Notes under the pieces: generated by a model
Databases searched by the model: none
What the model saw: only the letters and a program-made list of their open reading frames with translations
Told to the model about the DNA's origin: nothing
Made by a program: the position numbers and the translations under genes
Assembly: GCA_039654915.1 (NCBI GenBank)
Contig: CM077593.1
Span: 40,704,501-40,768,500 of the forward strand
DNA from: Aquilaria yunnanensis
Taxonomy: Eukaryota > Streptophyta > Magnoliopsida > Malvales > Thymelaeaceae
Direction of reading: 5' to 3'
DNA: 64,000 bases
Part shown: piece by piece, positions 19,931 to 30,673 of the stretch
Layout of the letters: each line of letters begins with the position of its first letter
How positions within the stretch are numbered: the first letter of the stretch is position 1

Positions 19931-21030
19931 GCTAAGTGATGGTTAAAATTTGCCAAATGACCTTAGTTGCTTGATGGGCTTTAAAGTTTATACTCGGTTG
20001 AATTGTTGATTAGCTAATCGACTAGTGTACATGTACTAGAAATGCAAGTAAATGTGGCCTATTTGCTTGACATTTTGGAGCTCTATGTGGAAGTAAGTTG
20101 TTTGATGGTGAATTGTGTGCATTGTGCACATGGGTACATGTATGGTTCATTATGGCCGAGAGCAAACAGGTGGAGTGTGTGTGTGTACTTGTGTGCTTTT
20201 GTGTTTCCATGTGCTTACTAACCCCACCTATGGATTATTTGCTATGGTTAATTATCTTGTATATGTTTATGCTTGGTTTCTTTGTCTGGTGTTTGTTTTG
20301 CAGGTAAAGCTTGCTAATGGGAGGGTTAAGCTTTGAGTGAATACTCAGCTTAACTAAATAGACTCTTTTTAGAGTTGAATATACATAAGTGAATCCTACT
20401 GAGTTATACTCACTGCCCATCCTTTTATTTCAGGCAAGGACATTCGGCCGGAGTAGTGCTAGCTTGCTTGTTGCTTGTGTTTTGCACTAATTTGCTTAGT
20501 TTCCAAGGTATGTGCCAATGTGTGCTTGGCTTATCGTTTTAGGTTCATTACAAGTCTTATATGTATGGTTGGCAGAGGCTTATGAGCTAAGTTTGTAGGC
20601 TGTAGTTGGAGACTTGTCTAGGAAGGCTATGGCTACTTGGACTTTGGCTCTGATCATAGTATTTACTTTCATGACAATGAACCAGGCAATTGGGTTGGTG
20701 TTGCAGTGTGTACTCTTGTATGGCATACTCAAGGTTATGTTTGACCATTAGTGGTCTTGTTATGTAATAACTTGGCATGTTTAGCTTGGGATTCATGGCA
20801 TGTAGCCATGTTGGCCACTAAGTACACTACTCTTTTGTGTACATATATGTAGTCCTTAATGCCTAGACTTGTGTTGGTTTTGTTGGGTTTGTATGCCAAG
20901 TTATGTATGACTTATGGATGGCAGTATGCCTGTACTTGGATGTTGAATGTTTTGGGCCAATGTTGGCACTTTTATGTGAATAGTTATGAGCCTAAACTTA
21001 TGGAAATGTGGTGCACTACTATATGCTTGT

Positions 21031-21897
21031 TGATAGCCAAAGGCTATCGCCTCAATCTGGCCGAACACCCTGCCACAACAATGGCCAGAAGAACTGGCGC
21101 TTCCCGGGAACAGGTGGAATCATGCACCTCGGGAGATAGCCTGAGAGCTCCGAGCCTCGGCACGCCAGTAAAACTTGAGGACTCTATTCGCCCCCCAAGG
21201 TTGTGAACAGCGCGCCTTCGGAAAAGTGGCACCAGACATTGTTGCCCGAACATGATATCCCCGAAGGCGGAACCCCCTGGAACTGGGAACCCCCGAACTG
21301 AGGGTATGCTTCCCGAAGAGGCTCTGTCCGAACTAGAGGACGACCTCGCCCAGGGACCTCGGGAGTACGGCAGGAGCATTTAAGGAAGCATTTAAGGAAG
21401 CCTCTGACACGTCCCACCATAGACGTAAAAAGCCGCCCTGACACGCAGACGCCATCAGAATCACATCATGGCCCGTCTCAGCACAAGGCTCGAGGCCATC
21501 TAGTTACCAACTATCTGTCCCCTACGCCCAGAAGTTCAGGAGCATCCGACCGCACACGTGTCATGATCTGAACGGGCTAGGTATTCCTACATATACAGGA
21601 AATAAATACTTGACAGGAGGTTGGTTGGCCGGAGATACAGCTCCCACACTCTGAGAAAATACCAGGCGAGACTTTTCTGCCTTTCTCTTTGAGCTAGTGA
21701 CTTTCTCCTTTTTCCGGCCACCACTGACTTGGGCGTCGGAGGCTCCCCCCCCGGAAAAACACTCCGGGGGCCTCCTAACCCTGTTTTCCAGCTTTTCAGG
21801 TACTCTCCTTGGGGCGATCCACCTTCCAGGCGTTCTTCCTCCTAGAAGTCTCTTCAACAGTCATCATGACTCACAACGATGAGGCCCCAGGCCATCA
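21031..21897 (+). repeat. Solo LTR of a Retand-type element, with target duplication CTTGT
   Basis: An 867-bp sequence starts TGATAGCCAAAGG and ends CCAGGCCATCA, flanked on both sides by CTTGT (21026-21030 and 21898-21902). No internal region is present, so it is an LTR-LTR recombination product. It is almost identical to 46278-47144. A TATA-like CATATATACAGG-type region lies near 21590, with GCTCCC...CCGGAAAAACACTCC landmarks shared by the family. Confidence 0.93.
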
Positions 21898-22298
21898 CTT
21901 GTGAGTTGGCCGAGAGCATCATGTGCATGGTAACTTGTGGTCTTCAAAATCTAAACCAATAATGTAGCTTTTTGGTTGTCATATAAGTAGCACACATGAT
22001 TGCACACCAATTATGCACTTAAATCTCCATTAAGTGTTGCCTTGCTTGAGATGCAAGTAATCAATTAAAGCCTTGCTTGTTGTGCAAGATAGTGGTATTG
22101 GGCCTTGCCTTTGCTGCAAGTAACTGTTGGGTTTGTTTAAAAGCCTCCTGGGCCACCTCCCAGGCTTCTCACCTTAAGAAAATAAGACTTAAGGTTTCCA
22201 TTGCTTGTTTGGCCGAATTGAAGTCTTTAGTGTTAAAGTGGGTTTGGGAGTTAAACCTTGGAACTTATGGGCCAGGGCCTGAGTGAGGTGTGACAATG

Positions 22299-25200
22299 GC
22301 GAGGTTCATTGTCATGGATGTCCCTTCATCGTACAACATCATCCTTGGAAGACAGACACAGGGAAATCTGCACATTTGCCCTGATGTGAAGTACTTAACT
22401 GTCACTTTCGCCACCAAGGATGGAGATGCGGAAATCTTCATAGATCGGGGCGAAGTGAGGAAGGTGTTCGTCAGGGCACGAAAAGCTCCGGCAAATAACT
22501 TTGCACAAACAATGGAGGCAAAGGCACCAAAAGAGGACGAGGCAGAAGATCCCGCGAAAGTGGAAATGGAAAAAGTAAAACTTGTCCCAGGCCACAGTAC
22601 CCGAATAGGGAAGAACTTGGCCGAAGGTGACAAGAAAAAACTTGTATCTTTTCTGCTGACAATTAAAGACCTGTTTGCCTACTCGCCGAAAGATATGCCA
22701 GGGTTAAACCTTAGCATAACACAGCATAGCCTTAGACTAAGTCCGGAAGCAAAACCTGTCCGGCAAAAGAAACGAGGCATCTCAGCCCATAAAAGTGAGT
22801 TTGTCAAAACAGAAGTCCAACGCCTGTCGAATGCTGATGTCATCAGGGAGGTCAAGTACCCCGAATGGTTAAGCAACATGGTTATTGCCACAAAAGAAGG
22901 AAGTAGTAAGCTCCGGATGTGCATCGACTTCAGAAACTTGAACGATGCTTGCCCGAAAGACTCATATCCTCTCCCACCGATAGACCAATTAGTAGACTCA
23001 ACCGTCGAATTCGGGCTCCTAAGTTTCTTAGATGCCTTCAGCGGATATCATCAAATAAGGATGGACCTCGAAGATGAGGAGAAAACTGTCTTCATCACGG
23101 AAGGGGGAACGTACTGTTACGTCAGAATGCCCTTCGGGCTCAAGAATGCAGGAGCTACCTACCAGAGGTTGATGAGCAAAGTCTACATCGATGACATGAT
23201 AGTCAAAAGCAAGCTGCCTAGCGACCATGTCGCAGACCTAAAGGAAACTTTCCACCAGCTCAGAACCTTCGGGATCCGCCTTAACCCCGAGAAGTGCATC
23301 TTCGGCATAACCTCGGGAAAGTTTCTTAGGTACATGGTGTCAAAAAGAGGCATTGATGCTAACCCAGAAAAGATTAAGGCTCTACTTGAATTTCGAACTC
23401 CCATCACAATAAAAGATGTACAAAGACTCACTGGAAGGATAACCTCTCTTAGCAGGTTTATTTCCAGGTATGGAGACCGATGCCGAGCATTCTTCAAAGT
23501 GCTCACAAAGGCCGCAAAAAAGGAAGGCAACCTCGGTAGTGGTGATCACCCTTGGAATGAGGACTGCCAAAAGGCCTGGGAAGAACTCAAAGTCTGTCTA
23601 GCCCACCTGCCCACTCTGTGGCAACCCCGCGAGGGAGAGCCCCTTGTGTTATACCTCACCGTCACATAAAAAGCAGTGAGTTCGGTCCTTGTAAAAGAGG
23701 AAGGGCCGAAGCAATGGCCGGTCTATTATGTAAGCAAGTCTCTGCATGGCGCCGAAGTCAGATATCCTTTGTTACAAAAAGCTATATATGCCTTAGTACT
23801 AGCAGGAAGAAGGCTGCGACCATAGTTTCAGGCTCACCCTATCATCGTCCGAAGCAGTCTACCCCTGCGCGATGTCATGAGAAAGGTTGATCATTCGGGA
23901 AGGCTTTCCAAATGGTGTATAGAGCTTGGCGAACATGACATCACTTATGAACCTCGAAGAGCCATAAAAGCTCAAGCTCTGGCAGACTTCATTGCCGAAG
24001 TACCCACCATCGAGGACAGCCATCCGCATCCAAACGAAGGTGAGCCAGAGTGGACTTTGTATGTTGACGGAGCCTCGGGGTCCGAACACCAGGGAGCGGG
24101 GGTAGTTATCAGAGGTCCCGAAGTCCTAAAGGTAATAAAGGCTATCAAGTTCAGCTTTCATGTCACCAATAATGTGGCTGAGTATGAAGCCCTCACAGCA
24201 GGATTGCACCTAGCCAGAAAAATTGGCGTGAGAACTCTAAAGGCCCACAGTGATTCCAAACTGATAGTTCGGCAAGCAGCAGGGGCCTATGGGACGAAGG
24301 ATCCAACCTTAGCAAAATACCATGAATTGGTAGCAAAGCTCATTCGGGAGTTTGACACCGTAAAAATAAAAAACATACCTCGACGGGATAATGCCGAAGT
24401 AGACTGCTTGGCAAAGTCAAAAACATGCACCGAAGTACTAAACAGCCCGAGCATTGCAATACTGAGCATAGCAACTTCGGGAAAAAGTTGGAAGGACCCA
24501 ATAAAGAGGTATATCGCAGACAATGTACTCCCCGAAGACCCTGGCGAAGCCGCAAAAGTTCGAAGGTGCTCCGGTCGATTCTTCCTAATTGGCGAAGAGT
24601 TGTATCGGCAGGGATATGCAAATCCATTACAGAGATGCGTTGGCGAAGAGGATACTGAAGTGATCCTCGAAGAAGTTCATGAAGGCGCTTGTGGTTCACA
24701 CATTGGAACCGACGCCCTGGCAGCAGTAATACTTCGCCAAGGGTACTTTTGGCCTACCCTAAGAAAGGACGATAGGCAGTTCGTCCAGAAATGTGGTAGT
24801 TGCCAAAGACACGCGAATATCCAGAGGACACCCTCGGAAATGGTGACTTCGGCTGACTATCCCTGGCCCTTCGCAGTTTGGGGCATAGACCTCATAGGAT
24901 CGCTCCTAACGGCACCTGGGGGCATGAAGTTCTGCGTGTTAGCGATAGATTATTTCTCCAAAAGGGTCGAGGCAAAACCCTTGGCTACTATCTCGGCAAA
25001 AGAAGTGCAGAAGTTCGTATGGAAGAATATCGTGTGCAGATTTGGCATACCAAGGGTACTAGTAGCTGATAACGGATCCCAGTTTATAGACAAAGGATTC
25101 CAGGAATTTATCAGTGACCTCGGGACAAAAATGCACTTCACCCCAGTAGCTCACCCCCAAAGCAATGGGCAGGTAGAAGTATCTAACAGGACCATAGAAG

Positions 25201-25724
25201 ATGGTCTGAAAAAGAGACTTGGGGAAGCAAAAGAGAAATGGCCAGGAGAGCTCCAAAGCGTATTATGGAGCTACCGAACAACACCCCGAAGAGCCAAACA
25301 GGAAATGCCTTCTGCACTCGTTTTCGGTACAGAGGCCATCATCCCAATCGAGGTAGTGCGACCATCGGTACGAGTGCAAGTATTTGATGAAAGTGGAAAT
25401 GACCTCGGACTAAGAACCAAGCTCGACCTCGACGGCGAACACAGGGAAATAGCCGAGCTGAGAAGAAAAGCTTTTCAGCAAAGAATGGCCGCGGCTATAA
25501 ACTTGCGCGCCAGGCCAAAGGGAATAAAGAAAGGAGACCTCGTTCTCTGAAAGGCTGAATTCGGACCCCGAAGGCCATCCCACGGGGTATTTCGCGCAAA
25601 GTGGGAAGGTCCTTATCTGGTTCATTCCGATGTACAAAAAGGGGTGTACAAACTCGGCGATGCTGAAGGCGTAGAATTAAAAAATACTTGGCATTCGGAT
25701 GCCTTGAAAAAATTCTATGCTTAG
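22299..25724 (+). pseudogene. R1 pol polyprotein (PR end-RT-RNase H-INT), three in-frame stops
   Basis: One reading frame covers the region, broken by TAA near 23667, TAG near 23823 and TGA near 25548. RT has intact SFLDAFSGYHQ and YIDD catalytic aspartates, but about 11 residues are missing just before YIDD compared with R4. The Tat-type second RNase H follows (TLYVDGASGSEHQGAG, NNVAEYEALTAGL, HSDSKLIVRQ). Integrase has an H-H-C-C zinc site ending KCGSCQRH, then DDE residues in WGIDLIG, VADNGSQF and QVEVSNRT. The C-terminus ends WHSDALKKFY. The enzyme would copy and insert the element; with the stops and the RT deletion it is dead. The upstream protease active site is absent. Confidence 0.92.
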
Positions 25725-26035
25725 GATCTCGCAGGAGAGTTGTATTGTACAAATTAGAAAAATATTCTAAGTATAAAAGTTTCTTAGAAAAATTCTTAAG
25801 TATAAATTATACAAGCCAAAATTCCGCGAAGGCGATCGCCGTAAGAAGCACAGATTTGATTTTTCGAAGTCTCTTGAGCAAACATGTTCGGGACAACGGG
25901 AAATGAAAAATCTCACAAAAAGACTTAGCCAAAAAAGAATCTTTATTAAGGACGAATCTGCTTACAGAGAAGAAAGATTGCCAAAAGAAGAAGTACAAAA
26001 AAGAAGGAAAAGAAGGCAAAGGGCCCTAAAATAAA
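25725..26035. other. R1 spacer between convergent genes
   Basis: AT-rich DNA between the end of pol and the end of the antisense gene, with repeated TTCTTAGAAAAATTC-type strings (25740-25805). No gene seen. Confidence 0.5.
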
Positions 26036-28457
26036 CTAAGAGACCTCGGCGTCCCGGGAGCCACCAGCTCCTGCGTCCTTCTCCACTACCTTCGGCACCG
26101 GGAGCGAAAGGGGCAAGTTCAAGTGTTCAATCTTTGACCAAGCCCACCGAGGTCCCTTGGGAATGTTTAAGGCCTTCAAGAAAGAAAGGTCCAGATCTAG
26201 AAACTTCTACAGGACCTGGTGCCGAACAAGGCAGAAGCCGTCCTGAAAACTGACTTTGGTCATCTGGTCGGACTTATCCTTCTCGACACCAAGGGTGTCA
26301 AGGTCCTTCTTCAGATCCGTGACCTTCTTCTTCAATGCCTTCATCTTCTTCTTCTTCGGCTCCTTCTTCAAAGCATCGACCTCGGCTTGAAGCGTGGCCT
26401 TCTCAGCAAGCGCCTTCGCCAGGAGAACCTCAGACTCTGACTTCTCCTTTTGATAGGCTTCATTAGCTGAAATCAGCTCCGCCACCTGGGAGCCGAGGTC
26501 AGAAATCTTCTGGGAGGATTCCTTCACAAGTTCTTCTTTTTCCTTCAGGAACCCCTCCCGAACGGTGGCAATCTCCTTCTCTGCAGCTTGAGCCACCTGC
26601 GTGTTCTGGGCAACTAATTCCGAGCACGTGGCCTTAGGTTTTTCTATAACCTCTAAGGCCGAGGCTCGAAACGCTGTCTGCCTCGCCACCCGAACTCTGA
26701 GGAAACCAGCGTACCCCAGCAGCTACAAAAAAAGAGGCAAAGTCAGTAAGGCAAAAGAGAAAAGAGAAAGCCAAACACTTGGAAAAAATCCAAAGGAAAA
26801 AAGAAAGAAAGGCACAAAACATACCTGGGCAGCGTGCTCGGAAAGTTTCGCGGCCAGGGAATCATCGCCCGGGTGAGCCTCCGCGATAGCTCTGAAGGAG
26901 GCTTCAGTAAGCATCCCCTTCGAGATCTCTTTAGCCATTTGCTGGCAGTCTCCGGAGTACAAATTCATGTCCTCCATAAACGACCAGAAAGGCTCCTTCG
27001 GGATCTTCCACTTTGCGATACGGGCATCCCGAAGGGCTCGCTTCCGGGTGTGCTTGGCTGCCCAACCTGGAGTAAGTAACTCCCCTGCACGGCAAAACAA
27101 GAAGCTGGTCAAGGCAAGTAAATTTTGAAGTTCAAAAAAGTAAAGGCATCACAGTTTGTCTGAGAAAGCAAACATAGAGGCACCTCGGTGACATCGTCGT
27201 CCAAGCCCTGAGTCTCCTCGGCAGAAATTTCCTTACCTTTGCTCCTACGGTGCTCCTCGGCAGAAGGGGCTTCTACCAAAGCATCCAGAAGAGTCGCCGA
27301 ACGAGTGGGACTCTGAGCAGTGAGGTCGGCAGCGACCTCGGCCAGCGGGATAGTAGCAGCCTCGGGCTCTTCGCCTGCCTCCTCAGAAATCTCTGGAAGA
27401 GGAGGAGGCGCATCCTTCTTCGCCCGTTTGGCCACAGATGGCCCAACCCCAGACGATTTCCACCTTCGGGAGATGGCCTTCTTCGTCTGTTCGCCCCTCT
27501 CGGCTTGACCGAGAAAAAAGGACTTGTAATAGGCAGCAGTGTCGTCGCCCATCTCTGAAAAAGAAAGAAGACATCAGCATGAGTCCAAGGTGAAATTATA
27601 ACAGAGGGATTCGGAGATAACTTACGCTCGTAAAAAGTTTCGTAAGTAGTTTCCTCCCGAAGGAGTTGCACCAGCCAGGAATCCTTCCCAGCGATGTCAG
27701 GAGGCGGCATTCCGAGGTCAGACTTGTGCTCCTTCACTACCCCTAACTCCCGAAGAACCTCCTCGGTCATCAGCTTCCAATTGATGGGGAAGGGGTAGAG
27801 GGAGCGCGAAGGTACCTCGGGACCCCAGTCGGAGACGACGCAGATACGTTTGTCAAAATCCATGAATATGGGAGCCAACTCGAGAGTCAGCATTATCCTC
27901 GGATCTACGACGTCCATCTCTAGCCTTCCCCGAGCCCACTTGGTCGGAACGTGCGACCAGGCCTCCTCCATCTTCAGAAAGAAAAATTTTTGTTGCCACC
28001 CTCGCCAGCTTTCCTTGGTGGCAAAAGTAAACATATACTTTTTGCTCCCTGATCCCCGAGGTAGCATGAAGTAAAAGCCACCCTTCGGGACCACGAAGAG
28101 CTTATAGTACTGCATAAAGATGATGAAGTGGGGTTCTATTTTGAAAACACCACACATACAGAGGAAGGCGTTAAAATAGCAGTACGAGTTCGGCGGAAGC
28201 TGATTTACGGCAATGCCATGGAATTGGCAAAATTTGCAAATCATCTTCGGAGGAGGATACCGAAGTCCGGCCTTCAGTTGAGATCAGAAAATGGTAAACT
28301 CATCGCCATGGTTCGAAAAGCTAAATTGGTCCGAACGTGGCAACCGGGTAATGGCGTACGAGGGAAGGAAGAACTTGGTTTTCCATTTTTCTAATTTTTT
28401 AGGAGTGGTGCAGCAAGGATGAGACAAAAGGGGTTGCCAGCTCTCGGGAATAGGCAT
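26036..28457 (-). pseudogene. R1 antisense gene: 'putative gypsy type transposon' domain plus coiled coil, intron-containing
   Basis: It runs opposite to pol. From ATG at 28457, exon 1 has MPIPESW, then FCQFHGIAVNQLPPNSY and the TEEVLRELGVVKEH block, the pattern of Pfam PF04195 (Transposase_28). Introns with GT and AG ends lie at about 27625-27555, 27183-27085 and 26824-26723. Exon 3 has KRALRDA and EPFWSFMEDMNLY; exon 4 is a Lys/Glu-rich coiled coil ending DAEVS at 26036. Stops interrupt it near 28284 and 26207. Extra antisense genes are known in the Tat lineage; their function is unknown and 'transposase' is only a label. A TATA box is at 28699-28706. An additional 5' UTR intron before the ATG is likely. 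Confidence 0.82.
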
Positions 28458-28698
28458 GGTTGGCTGAAAAATGATTTCAGAAAAAGGCCAAAAACAACTT
28501 CGGGAAAGCTTAAAAAGCAAAAGGCTCTGAAAGTTAAAACCCACCAAATGTTTTGCCGAAATCTGGATTTGAAGACACCGTCGCGAAAGGTTGCTGGAAA
28601 ACACCCCGTTAAAAAGGATCGCCGGAAAAAGCGGGAGAAAAGGTGAAAGCAGTTGAGAGCAAAAACAGAAGCAAAAGAGGGTTATGACGGAACAGGAG

Positions 28699-28706
28699 TA
28701 TATATA
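28699..28706 (-). promoter_or_regulatory. TATA box of R1 antisense gene
   Basis: Minus strand TATATATA lies in TCTCGGCCTATATATACTCC, about 240 bp upstream of the ATG. All five Retand copies have a TATA box at this place after a CTTCGGTC- or CTCGGCC-like string. Confidence 0.6.
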
Positions 28707-29113
28707 GGCCGAGAGGCGAAGGCGAACCGGCGTCATAACTACTCCGCGAAGGCGAACAGTCGCCATAATTGCTCAGAGCGCATGAAAAGATGCGCCTGCT
28801 TTATCCTATACAGTTCCTGCCAATAGCAGGCTGCCACGTGTTAGCCATTGCGCCAAAGGGGGGTCACGTCTTCTGACAATCCTACACCTGGCCGCACAGC
28901 TCTAGACTGACACGTCTGGTTACGAGACGCGACGTGGCGCAGATCTACAAAAAGAGAGAGGTAGGTTACCTCGAAGACACCAAGAGACAGATTATGACCG
29001 AACAAGCCGGTGTCTCCAGACAAGAGGTCCATCCTCGGCAAAATTGTTATAACCAAGGCCCTGAAAGACTGCATTCAAAAGCTGATAAACCGAAGTATCT
29101 ACTTCGGCTTTCC

Positions 29114-29122
29114 AAAGGGGGG
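29114..29122 (+). other. R1 polypurine tract
   Basis: AAAGGGGGG, then CTTG, then the LTR start TGATAGCC. Position is as expected for a plus-oriented element. Confidence 0.85.
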
Positions 29123-29126
29123 CTTG

Positions 29127-29980
29127 TGATAGCCGAAGGACTATCGCCTCTCTCACCCCGTGCCTCCTGCCGAAAACAAGGTAACCGGAGAGCTTAATGT
29201 CACCCGAAGGAGGCACTATCATTGACCTCGGAAGGAGCAAAGTCAAGACGTGTCGAACTCGGGACTTCGACTAATACCTCAGGAACTCCAAAAACATTAC
29301 CAGCTCCTTCGGGGGACCAAACAGATTGCCTTCGGGATAGATGCCCTTACAAGCAGGAAAGAATCCTCCGAAGGTAGAACCACCGAACTAAAGGACTCCC
29401 CGAACTACGAGCATAACTCCCGAGGAAGGGAGTCCATACCAAAGGACGACCTCGCCCAGAGGACCTCGGGAGTACGACATGAGCATTTAAGGAGCCTCTG
29501 ACATGTCGCCCACAGGCATTACATGCCGCCGCAAATGGCGGTCTGACACGCCGACGCCGTCCAGGTCTTGTCACGACCTGTCTCGGTTCAAGGCTCAAGG
29601 AGCTTGCCACCGGCTACTTGTCCCCTACGCCTAGAAATTCAGAGAACATCCGACCGAACACGTGTCGTCATCTGAACGGGCTGTGCACTTCTATAAATAC
29701 CAGGGAACAGACCCTGGCAAACGGTTCAACTCCTCCTCCTTGAGAAGACACAAACAGGCAAGGCCACTAAAACCTTTAGTGCTCCCCCTTCACCTTCTCA
29801 AGACACTGACTTGGGCGTCAGAGGCTCCTCCCCGGAAAAACACTCCGGGGATCTCCTAACCCTCTCTTCTGAGATTTTCAGGCACGCTCCTCTAGGAAAT
29901 CTGGGCTCCAGGCATTCTCCATCTCAGGAAGTCCCTCCAGAAGTCCCAATGTCACTTAACGAGGATGCCTCGGGGCATCA
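29127..29980 (+). repeat. R1 3' LTR
   Basis: 854 bp, starting TGATAGCCGAAGGACTATCG and ending GGATGCCTCGGGGCATCA. It has a CTATAAATACC box at about 29692-29702 and TGACTTGGGCGTCAGAGGC downstream of it, both shared with the other LTRs. ACTCC follows at 29981, within R2's LTR sequence. Confidence 0.88.
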
Positions 29981-30651
29981 ACTCCACTCACATACGCCTC
30001 CAGACACGCTTTGACACACCGTCACAATCTAACGTCCTGTCACGTCGGGCTACACCTACCACGGCTCATTGCCCGAGGAGCCAGTAGGTGACTAGGGGCC
30101 CCCGCACCCAAAAATACGAACACCATCCGTCCATACACGTGCCACAATCTGAAGGGATCACCCACTCCCTTATATACCAGGGACATGGTCACAGACAGAG
30201 GGCTCCCCTAGAGAGAAAAAGAGGACAGAGAGGCCAAAAAAAAAATGACGCTTTCCTTCCTCCACCTGAATACTCTCCCTTCAGCCGTTAGAAAGACACA
30301 CCAGGCAAGAGCTTTTGGTACTTATTACTATGTCCCCTTCTCTCTTAAAGCACTGACTTGGGCATTGGAGGTTCCCCCCTAGAAAACCACCCTGGGGGCC
30401 TCCTAACCCCTATTTTCTGAGTGTTGCAGCCAGGTCTCCCTGTAGAATCTCCCATCCGGCCTCTCTCCCATACCGGAGGTCCTTCCCGTCATCACCCTGT
30501 CACGGGACCAAGAAGCTGCTGGCCATCACTTAAGGTGATCCACCCAGGACACCAGTCTTCCTTCTGGACTAGCCTGCACCTCCAGGACCCCCTGCTGCCC
30601 TCGCCACTGCACACAGTGGTGATGCTGGCTCTAGCAGTCGGACTCGCATCA
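29981..30651 (+). repeat. R2 5' LTR, left part lost
   Basis: The sequence aligns with 36687-37352 of the 3' LTR, for example GCCTCCAGACACGCT and CTTATATACCAGGG, and both end CGCATCA. The CTTATATA box is near 30170. The missing left portion lies on the far side of the R1 insertion. Confidence 0.85.
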
Positions 30652-30653
30652 GA

Positions 30654-30673
30654 TGGTGCCATTTGTGGGAAAC
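30654..30673 (+). other. R2 primer binding site, mutated
   Basis: TGGTGCCATTTGTGGGAAAC follows the LTR end by two bases. It corresponds to TGGCGCCGTCTGTGG in R4, with several changes. The intact version would start pairing with a tRNA ending GGCGCCA, such as tRNA-Asp. Confidence 0.7.

Larger units (their letters stand above)
18178..22295 (+). mobile_element. Long LTR-like block (possibly Tekay/Del-like), split by a solo LTR
   Basis: It has no coding content. It runs from about TGTTAGGCACC at 18178 to GGTGTGACA at 22295, where R1 pol sequence begins abruptly. Without the inserted solo LTR its length is about 3.2 kb, in the range of chromovirus long LTRs. It contains the ACTGAGTT...CTCACTGCCCAT region also found at 16962-17455, plus tandem GGCCGAGAGC units. 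The left border is a guess and I find no target duplication. Confidence 0.45.
22296..29980 (+). mobile_element. R1: 5'-truncated Retand/Tat gypsy element
   Basis: Order on plus: protease end, RT, RNase H, integrase (22299-25724); then an antisense gene (26036-28457), polypurine tract (29114-29122) and 3' LTR (29127-29980). The gag and 5' LTR are missing because foreign DNA joins at 22295. The LTR ends at 29980 inside R2's LTR sequence, so R1 once inserted into R2. Confidence 0.88.

Noticed and set aside
22265..23570. Several 60-120-residue frames opposite to R1 pol
   Set aside because: They mirror the conserved RT coding strand and have no motifs of their own.
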